DNA from: Actinomycetota bacterium
Lineage (GTDB): Bacteria > Actinomycetota > Actinomycetes > Nanopelagicales > Nanopelagicaceae
Direction: 5' to 3'
Length of the DNA stretch: 9,232 nt
Assembly: GCA_009705235.1 (NCBI GenBank)
Contig: WLCR01000032.1
Coordinates: forward strand, 1-9,232
Below are positions 4,617-9,232 of the stretch, piece by piece (the first letter of the stretch is position 1; each line of letters opens with the position of its first letter). The position numbers were made by a program, and so were the translations under genes. Under the pieces are notes generated by a model. It had not been told where the DNA came from and searched no databases. It was given only the letters and a program-made list of their open reading frames with translations.

Positions 4617-6788
4617 GTGGCACATCTAGAGAACAAGGTCTCGGCGGTCGTAGGTGACCGCACCGCCAAGGTTCTTGAAACCACATTTGGAATTAAGAGC
4701 ATAGGCGATCTGATGCGCCATTACCCACGACGCTACATGGTGCGTGGCGAACTATCCGATATTTCCGCACTTCACGAGGGCGATGAGACAACAATTCTGG
4801 CTCAGGTGTATTCAGCATCAACTCGACCAATGCGTGGGCGTAAAGGCAGCATGCTCGAAGTTGTTGTCACAGATGGAACTGACAAATTGTCATTGACATT
4901 TTTTAATCAAGCATGGCGTGAAAAAGATTTGAAGGTAGGACGACAAGGGTTGTTTGCCGGAAAAGTTGGAGTTTTTAACAACAAGAAACAGCTTGCCCAC
5001 CCTGATTACGAAATGATTCCTGATGGCTCGGATGTTGATAGCGCCGTCGAAGGTTTTGCAGGCAAGTATCTTCCTGTCTATCCAGCGTCGGCAAAATTGC
5101 CATCGTGGAAGATTTCTCAATGTGCGCAGTTAGCCATCGGATCACTTGAAGAAATTGAAGATTTCTTGCCCACCTCAATTCGAGAAAAACACAATTATCC
5201 TTCACTGCATCAAGCATTGGTTCAGTTGCATCAACCTGCAGATTTAGATCACGCTGAATTGTCTCGCGAACGTTTGACCTTTGATGAGGCGTTCTTGTTG
5301 CAATCGCTATTAGTAATGCGCAGAAATGAGTTGAAGAAGTTGAATTCAACATCTAGAAAGCGCATTAGTGGTGGTTTACTTGATGCATTTGATGCAACAT
5401 TGCCATTTGAACTAACAGCGGGCCAAGTTGCAGTATGTAAAGAAATTGAATCAGATCTTGCACAACCACACCCAATGCATCGTCTATTACAAGGAGAAGT
5501 TGGTTCAGGTAAGACAATTGTTGCCTTGCGCGCGATGTTGGCTGTTGTTGATAGCGGGGGACAAGCGGCGTTGCTTGCACCGACTGAAGTCTTGGCAGCC
5601 CAGCATCTGCGAACGATTCAAAAATTATTAGGAGAACTCGGTCAAGGCGGAATGCTGGGCGGTTCTGACAAAGCAACGCAAGTAACTTTGATTACTGGTT
5701 CGCAAAGCGCGGCAGCTCGCAAAGAAGCATTGACCATGGCAGCTACTGGAAACGCTGGCATCGTAATTGGCACACATGCTTTGTTGGGCGAAAAGGTTGA
5801 GTTTAAGGATTTAGGGTTAATTGTCGTTGATGAACAACATCGTTTCGGTGTTGAACAACGCGATGCTTTGAAAGAGAAAGCAGTCCTGCCACCACATCTG
5901 CTTGTTATGACTGCGACACCTATTCCACGAACGGTTGCAATGACCGTCTTTGGCGATTTAGATGTTTCAACGTTGCGCGAACTGCCGCTAGGGCGCCAAC
6001 CCATCACAACTCATGTTGTACCTGTTAAAGAAAAACCGAGCTTTTTAGAGAGAGCCTGGCAGAGGATTAATGAAGAAGTCGCTCAAGGTCATCAGGCATA
6101 CATAGTTGCTCCTCGTATTAACGCCGACTCTGATGCGAACGCTGACATCGATTTCTTATTCGGAGAAGAGTCATCTGAGATCACTTCAGTTGAGGAGCTG
6201 GCCCCTACTTTGCATGCTGGCCCTTTAAAGGGGTTAAAAATTGCAATTCTGCATGGTCGTTTATCAGCCGATGAAAAGGACACAACAATGCAAGCCTTTA
6301 CCAAGGGCGAGATTGATGTTTTGGTTTCAACAACGGTTATTGAAGTTGGAGTAGACGTACCCAATGCAACCATCATGGTGATTATGGATGCTGACCGTTT
6401 TGGTGTTTCGCAACTTCATCAACTTCGCGGTCGCGTAGGTCGTGGAACCTCTCCCGGGCTCTGTTTGTTGGTGACTCAGTGCGAAGAAGAAACACCGGCT
6501 CGCGAAAGATTAAATGCGGTTGCGGGCACGTTAGATGGATTTGAGTTGTCTCGAATAGATCTTGAACAACGCCGAGAAGGAGATGTCCTTGGAGCTAGCC
6601 AATCTGGAACACAATCACATTTGCGACTACTTCGTGTTCTGCGTGATGAGGCACTAATCGAGCAGGCTCGCGAAGATGCTGAATTGCTGATTGCAACAGA
6701 CAATGATTTATCCGACTATCCTGCGCTCAAGACAGAGTTAGCACAACTACAGCGTGATCAAGCTGTTGACTATTTGGATAAGGGTTAA
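4617..6788 (+). CDS. recG: ATP-dependent DNA helicase RecG
   Basis: RecG is a superfamily 2 double-strand DNA translocase that reverses stalled replication forks and processes branched recombination intermediates. The 723-residue protein has the full layout: an N-terminal wedge/OB domain (DLMRHYPRRY at 31-40, OB-fold about 55-135); Walker A GEVGSGKT (293-300); APTEVLAAQH (321-330); DEQHRFG box (405-411); TATPIPRT (432-439); and the second helicase domain with ILHGRLS (544-550), TTVIEVGVDVPNA (572-584) and QLRGRVGRG (602-610). It ends with the family motif DLEQRREGDVLGASQSG (648-664). The GTG at 4617 is the first in-frame start, because a TAA at 4599-4601 closes the frame upstream. GAGAG nine bases before it is a plausible weak ribosome binding site. 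rsmD follows four bases after the stop. Confidence 0.96.
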   Translation: MAHLENKVSAVVGDRTAKVLETTFGIKSIGDLMRHYPRRYMVRGELSDISALHEGDETTILAQVYSASTRPMRGRKGSMLEVVVTDGTDKLSLTFFNQAWREKDLKVGRQGLFAGKVGVFNNKKQLAHPDYEMIPDGSDVDSAVEGFAGKYLPVYPASAKLPSWKISQCAQLAIGSLEEIEDFLPTSIREKHNYPSLHQALVQLHQPADLDHAELSRERLTFDEAFLLQSLLVMRRNELKKLNSTSRKRISGGLLDAFDATLPFELTAGQVAVCKEIESDLAQPHPMHRLLQGEVGSGKTIVALRAMLAVVDSGGQAALLAPTEVLAAQHLRTIQKLLGELGQGGMLGGSDKATQVTLITGSQSAAARKEALTMAATGNAGIVIGTHALLGEKVEFKDLGLIVVDEQHRFGVEQRDALKEKAVLPPHLLVMTATPIPRTVAMTVFGDLDVSTLRELPLGRQPITTHVVPVKEKPSFLERAWQRINEEVAQGHQAYIVAPRINADSDANADIDFLFGEESSEITSVEELAPTLHAGPLKGLKIAILHGRLSADEKDTTMQAFTKGEIDVLVSTTVIEVGVDVPNATIMVIMDADRFGVSQLHQLRGRVGRGTSPGLCLLVTQCEEETPARERLNAVAGTLDGFELSRIDLEQRREGDVLGASQSGTQSHLRLLRVLRDEALIEQAREDAELLIATDNDLSDYPALKTELAQLQRDQAVDYLDKG
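6780..6784 (+). promoter_or_regulatory. Ribosome binding site fixing the rsmD TTG start
   Basis: AAGGG at 6780-6784 overlaps the last codons of recG and lies eight bases before the TTG at 6793. This supports the short start over an in-frame ATG at 6754 inside recG. Confidence 0.65.
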
Positions 6789-6792
6789 TCAA

Positions 6793-7362
6793 TTGAGAAT
6801 AATTGCAGGGGTTGCAAAAGGTCGCATACTGGGTGCAGTTGCAGGTGCAACCAGGCCTACCTCTGATCGAGCACGTGAAGGATTATTTTCTTCTCTCATA
6901 TCTGAATTTGGAACCTTTGAAGGATTACACGTACTAGATCTCTTTGGTGGATCTGGTGCAATTGGATTGGAATCTTTATCCCGAGGTGCAACATCAGTTC
7001 ATATAGTTGAGAAAGATGATGAAGCACAGAAAGCTATTGAGACAAATTTTGAAATAGTAAAGAAATCTAACCCAACAGGAGACTTTCACTTGTATGGAAT
7101 GAGCGCCGAACGTTTTTTGAAAGATGCACCTAAAGCCAAGTATCACCTTGTATACATTGATCCACCATATGACTTTTCTAATCAGGCAGTTGAAGATGTG
7201 TTAAGCGCTTTACATGATTATGAATTTCTAAGTAGTGATGCATTTGTTGCAGTTGAGCGAACAGCGCGTGGCGCGCAATTTATATGGCCAGATGCTTTCG
7301 TGCCCGCACGCGAGCGGAAATATGGGCAAGCGACCATTTATTACGCTAATTACCAGCCCTAA
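6793..7362 (+). CDS. rsmD: 16S rRNA (guanine(966)-N(2))-methyltransferase RsmD
   Basis: RsmD uses S-adenosylmethionine to methylate N2 of G966 in helix 31 of 16S rRNA during small-subunit assembly. From the TTG at 6793 the protein has 189 residues, typical for the family, and starts with the standard RIIAGVAKGR. RPTSDRAREGLF (21-32) is the conserved N-terminal motif. VLDLFGGSGAIGLE (47-60) is the SAM-binding loop, with IVEKD (71-75) the acidic ribose-binding end of strand 2. IDPPYD (122-127) is the catalytic N-methyltransferase motif. The C-terminus has ERKYGQATIYY. An ATG at 6754 in the same frame would add residues encoded within recG that have no family counterpart. The gene is coupled to recG and separated by 39 bases from coaD, with which it is commonly neighboured in bacteria. 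Confidence 0.94.
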   Translation: MRIIAGVAKGRILGAVAGATRPTSDRAREGLFSSLISEFGTFEGLHVLDLFGGSGAIGLESLSRGATSVHIVEKDDEAQKAIETNFEIVKKSNPTGDFHLYGMSAERFLKDAPKAKYHLVYIDPPYDFSNQAVEDVLSALHDYEFLSSDAFVAVERTARGAQFIWPDAFVPARERKYGQATIYYANYQP

Positions 7363-7388
7363 GAATGGATAACTGGGCTCAGTATTGC

Positions 7389-7394
7389 TAGCGT
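7389..7394 (+). promoter_or_regulatory. Probable -10 element for a leaderless coaD transcript
   Basis: TAGCGT fits TANNNT and stands exactly seven bases before the coaD ATG at 7402. TGGATA at 7366-7371, 17 bases upstream, is a weak -35 candidate matching four of six TTGACA positions. No Shine-Dalgarno sequence precedes the ATG. Confidence 0.55.
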
Positions 7395-7401
7395 TTGGCA
7401 C

Positions 7402-7881
7402 ATGAAGCGCGCGGTATGCCCAGGATCCTTTGATCCCATCACATATGGGCACCTAGACATCATTGAACGTGCGGCCCAACAGTTTGATCACGTTGTTGTA
7501 GCTGTGCTGGAAAATCGCACCAAATCAAGTCTTTTCACCGTTGCTGAACGCATTGGGATGATTCAAGAAGTGACAACGCGCTTTCCAAATGTTTCAGTTG
7601 ATTCATGGAGTGGACTTTTAGTTGATTACTGCAAGAGTAATTCTATTCAAGCAATTGTTAAGGGTTTAAGAGCCGTTAGCGACTTTGACTACGAATTACA
7701 GATGGCACAAGTCAATCTTCAAGGTTCGGGTGTTGAAACAATGTTCATGGCGACATCGCCAGCTCATTCTTTCTTATCATCATCGCTTGTAAAAGAATTA
7801 GCCCACTACAACGGTGACGTTTCAACCATGGTCCCACCATCAATCAATGAAGCACTCAAAGCTCGAATAGCGGGGAAGTAG
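7402..7881 (+). CDS. coaD: Pantetheine-phosphate adenylyltransferase (PPAT)
   Basis: CoaD transfers AMP from ATP to 4'-phosphopantetheine to give dephospho-CoA, the penultimate step of coenzyme A synthesis. The 159-residue length is standard. The nucleotidyltransferase signature PGSFDPITYGH (7-17) includes the phosphate-binding TxGH-type motif with His17. TKSSLFTVAER (40-50) is the usual lysine-containing segment after strand 2. VKGLRAVSDFDYELQMAQ (86-103) holds Arg90 and the acidic residues of the adenine-binding region. SFLSSSLVKELA (123-134) is the conserved second nucleotide-binding motif, followed by GDVSTMVP (138-145). The ATG at 7402 begins exactly at the family start. A probable own promoter lies just upstream, and the next gene starts three bases after the stop, so coaD heads the coaD-sepIVA-yceD-rpmF unit. 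Confidence 0.96.
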   Translation: MKRAVCPGSFDPITYGHLDIIERAAQQFDHVVVAVLENRTKSSLFTVAERIGMIQEVTTRFPNVSVDSWSGLLVDYCKSNSIQAIVKGLRAVSDFDYELQMAQVNLQGSGVETMFMATSPAHSFLSSSLVKELAHYNGDVSTMVPPSINEALKARIAGK

Positions 7882-7884
7882 ATT

Positions 7885-8364
7885 ATGGATTCAGTTGAGA
7901 AATTAACGTCAGCCATCACATTAGTTGAAGAAGCTCGCGGAGTTCCATTATCTGCAAGTTGCGTTGTGCACCGGGCCGAAATGCTTGAAATTCTTGATGA
8001 AGCGCGCGAAGCACTTCCAACGGACTTTGAATCTGCACGAAAGATAATTGAAACGCGTGATGCAATTATTGAAGAAGCACGAGTAAGTGCGGAGCAATTG
8101 ATCACAATCGCTCGCGAAGATGTAGCCCAAATGGTTGAGCAAACTTCAATCGTACAAATTGCACGAGATGAAGCTCGAAAGATTTTAGATGATGCTCGCG
8201 AAACTGCCGAACTAGAAAAGCAAGAGGTTGAGGAGTACATCGATGGTCGCCTTGCAACTCTTGAGGTGATTCTTAACAAGACGATGGATGCGGTCTCTCG
8301 CGGGCGTGATCGATTAGCCGGTGCGAATGACAAGGATGTCTTGTCACAATTAGCTGACGAGTAA
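7885..8364 (+). CDS. sepIVA: SepIVA-like (DivIVA-family) coiled-coil septation protein, shortened
   Basis: The 159-residue protein is acidic, rich in Glu, Ala and Arg, and mostly predicted coiled coil from about 33 to 125 (repeated EAR/DEAR, ARE and AR segments). I recognise the ends of mycobacterial SepIVA (Rv2927c): near the N-terminus VEEARGVPLSASCVVHR (14-30) followed by EMLEILDEAREALP, and near the C-terminus EEYIDGRLATLE (116-127) then SRGRDRL (138-144). SepIVA is an essential DivIVA-like factor in mycobacterial division and polar growth. Its gene also lies just before the yceD homologue there, and a similar gene sits between coaD and yceD in Streptomyces (from memory). Mycobacterial SepIVA is about 245 residues, so much of the central coil is missing. 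Function is inferred from homology and position. GGGGAAG six bases before the ATG is a good ribosome binding site. Confidence 0.8.
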   Translation: MDSVEKLTSAITLVEEARGVPLSASCVVHRAEMLEILDEAREALPTDFESARKIIETRDAIIEEARVSAEQLITIAREDVAQMVEQTSIVQIARDEARKILDDARETAELEKQEVEEYIDGRLATLEVILNKTMDAVSRGRDRLAGANDKDVLSQLADE

Positions 8365-8370
8365 AGGCTT

Positions 8371-8982
8371 ATGAGTAAAGCCCCAGATTCATTCAAACTT
8401 AACACCTACGAGTTACCTCGTCGCGCGGGCGAAATGAAGGAATACGAACTAGATATTGTTGTTAAGGAAAAATTTGGTGTTGATTTAATTTCCGTCCCAT
8501 CCGGTGAAGTAATTGAAGTTGATGCCCGCCTGGAATCTGTCACTGAAGGTATTTTGCTCAGTGCTGATGTCTACGCTGTAGCGCAGGGAGAATGCATTCG
8601 GTGTCTAGATCCCGTTGAAATTGTGATCGAGCGCAAGATTCAAGAGCTCTATAACTATGAGCCAACAAATGAACGTGGGAAGAAAAAGAGAAAGAGTCCG
8701 ACCGAGGATTTAACGACTGAAGATTTAGATGTTGCAGATGAGTTCATGATGGATGGCGACATCCTCGATCTTGAGACCCCCATTCGAGATGCGATAGTCC
8801 TTTCATTGCCGAGCAACCCGCTGTGCAGCCAGGATTGTCTGGGCTTATGCCCCGATTGCGGCGGCAAATGGGCTGATTTACCCGAGGATCACGCCCATGA
8901 AGTGATCGATGCCCGTTGGGCCACTCTGCATAGCCTCAAGCTAGGGGAGCTTTCCCTCGACGACCCCGATTTCAAGATTTAG
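8371..8982 (+). CDS. yceD: YceD/DUF177 family protein (23S rRNA accumulation factor)
   Basis: The 203-residue protein belongs to DUF177, a family almost always found next to rpmF and linked to 23S rRNA accumulation. Features seen are ELPRRAGEMKEYEL (14-27), which matches the actinobacterial RRPGxM start region; ECIRCLDPVEI (74-84) with the CxxC pair Cys75/Cys78; a basic-acidic linker with KKKRK (104-108) then an acidic stretch (112-135); and IRDAIVLSLPSNPLC (138-152). The C-terminal cysteine cluster is Cys152, Cys156, Cys160 and Cys163 in the CxxDCxGLCPDCGG form, probably binding zinc. ATG 8371 lies six bases after the upstream stop; AAAGG at 8363-8367 is only three bases from it, short for a ribosome binding site, so coupling to the upstream gene is likely. 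The exact biochemical role of the family is not established. Confidence 0.92.
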   Translation: MSKAPDSFKLNTYELPRRAGEMKEYELDIVVKEKFGVDLISVPSGEVIEVDARLESVTEGILLSADVYAVAQGECIRCLDPVEIVIERKIQELYNYEPTNERGKKKRKSPTEDLTTEDLDVADEFMMDGDILDLETPIRDAIVLSLPSNPLCSQDCLGLCPDCGGKWADLPEDHAHEVIDARWATLHSLKLGELSLDDPDFKI

Positions 8983-9036
8983 CCTTTTTAAGGGATACTT
9001 ACCCTCTGCAGCCCAGTGGCTGCTCATGCGAAAGAT

Positions 9037-9040
9037 GAGG
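9037..9040 (+). promoter_or_regulatory. Ribosome binding site fixing the rpmF start
   Basis: GAGG at 9037-9040 stands eight bases before the GTG at 9049. No comparable site precedes the in-frame GTG at 9016. This supports the 57-residue L32. Confidence 0.65.
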
Positions 9041-9048
9041 TTCGAACA

Positions 9049-9222
9049 GTGCCAGTACCAAAGCGAAAAATGTCGCGTTCAAAGACGCGCTCACGTCGTA
9101 GCCAGTGGAAAACTACTGCAGCCTCTCTATCAACATGCGGACAATGCCAGCAGCCAAAGTTGCAGCACACAGCATGCCCAACGTGCGGTACTTACAACCG
9201 TCGCCAGGTATTAGAGGTCTGA
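9049..9222 (+). CDS. rpmF: 50S ribosomal protein L32 (zinc-ribbon form)
   Basis: L32 is a small large-subunit protein near the peptidyl-transferase side of the ribosome. From GTG 9049 it has 57 residues and begins MPVPKRKMSRSKTRSRRSQW; family members typically start MAVPKRKMSRSxTRxRRSQWK. An in-frame GTG at 9016 would add 11 residues (AAHAKDEVRT type) that do not belong to the family, and it lacks a ribosome binding site, so it is rejected as the start. The C-terminal half has CGQC (30-33) and CPTC (43-46), four cysteines of a zinc ribbon, so this is the C+ version, like L28 in this window. The gene lies 66 bases after yceD, its usual partner. In related genomes plsX and/or rnc follow, but the window ends 10 bases after the stop. 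Confidence 0.95.
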   Translation: MPVPKRKMSRSKTRSRRSQWKTTAASLSTCGQCQQPKLQHTACPTCGTYNRRQVLEV

Positions 9223-9232
9223 TCTGAGTTCA

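Noticed and set aside
6754..6792. Upstream in-frame ATG extension of rsmD
   Set aside because: The added residues are encoded inside recG; the family start RIIAG coincides with the TTG at 6793, which has AAGGG eight bases upstream.
7355..7379. AGCCC / GGGCT repeat between rsmD and coaD as a terminator
   Set aside because: Five pairs, a long loop and no T run; it overlaps the coaD promoter region.
7806..8405. 199-codon open frame on the minus strand, Ser/Arg-rich
   Set aside because: It lies opposite the sepIVA-like gene and the end of coaD, whose homology is clear. The Ser/Ala/Arg composition is what the antisense of Glu/Ala/Arg codons gives.
9016..9048. Upstream in-frame GTG extension of rpmF
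   Set aside because: It adds 11 residues not seen in L32, and GAGG at 9037 points to the GTG at 9049.

Overview
The window is a conserved housekeeping block from an actinobacterium. Four things point there. The first is the lysine-rich tail of an actinobacterial HU/HupB/HupS-type protein. The second is the order plsC-gpsA-ddl, Lrp/AsnC domain, thiL, rpmB, recG, rsmD, coaD, a SepIVA/DivIVA-like gene, yceD and rpmF, which from memory resembles the Streptomyces and Mycobacterium loci. The third is the presence of a recognisable SepIVA homologue. The fourth is the use of GTG and TTG starts with little SD help and apparent leaderless promoters. The moderate base composition, very short gaps and absence of several genes usually found in the block suggest a small, streamlined genome, possibly a freshwater Nanopelagicales (acI) type. 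That placement is inference. I see no mobile element, CRISPR array, tRNA, rRNA or defence system, and no stretch over 300 bases lacks a gene.

Layout. (1) 1-202: 3' end of an HU gene and a strong intrinsic terminator. (2) 216-3034: a plus-strand operon plsC-gpsA-ddl with two 4-base start/stop overlaps, led by a probable leaderless promoter. It joins glycerol-3-phosphate and phosphatidic acid synthesis to D-Ala-D-Ala ligation, so membrane and cell-wall precursors. (3) 3045-3284: a small minus-strand Lrp/AsnC effector domain without a DNA-binding domain, convergent with ddl and divergent from thiL. (4) 3361-4281: thiL, probably leaderless. (5) 4296-4481: rpmB (L28) on the minus strand, whose terminator lies inside the 3' coding end of thiL. 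(6) 4617-7362: recG-rsmD, a DNA repair helicase followed closely by a 16S rRNA methyltransferase starting at TTG. (7) 7389-9222: coaD, again with a probable leaderless promoter, then the sepIVA-like gene, yceD and rpmF (L32). This group covers coenzyme A synthesis, septal growth and large-subunit assembly.

The most useful observations are regulatory and architectural. Three genes (plsC, thiL, coaD) have a TANNNT -10 hexamer exactly 7 bases before the ATG. The rpmB terminator is written into thiL codons. The SepIVA homologue is strongly shortened but keeps both conserved ends. I did not find a new multi-gene system here.
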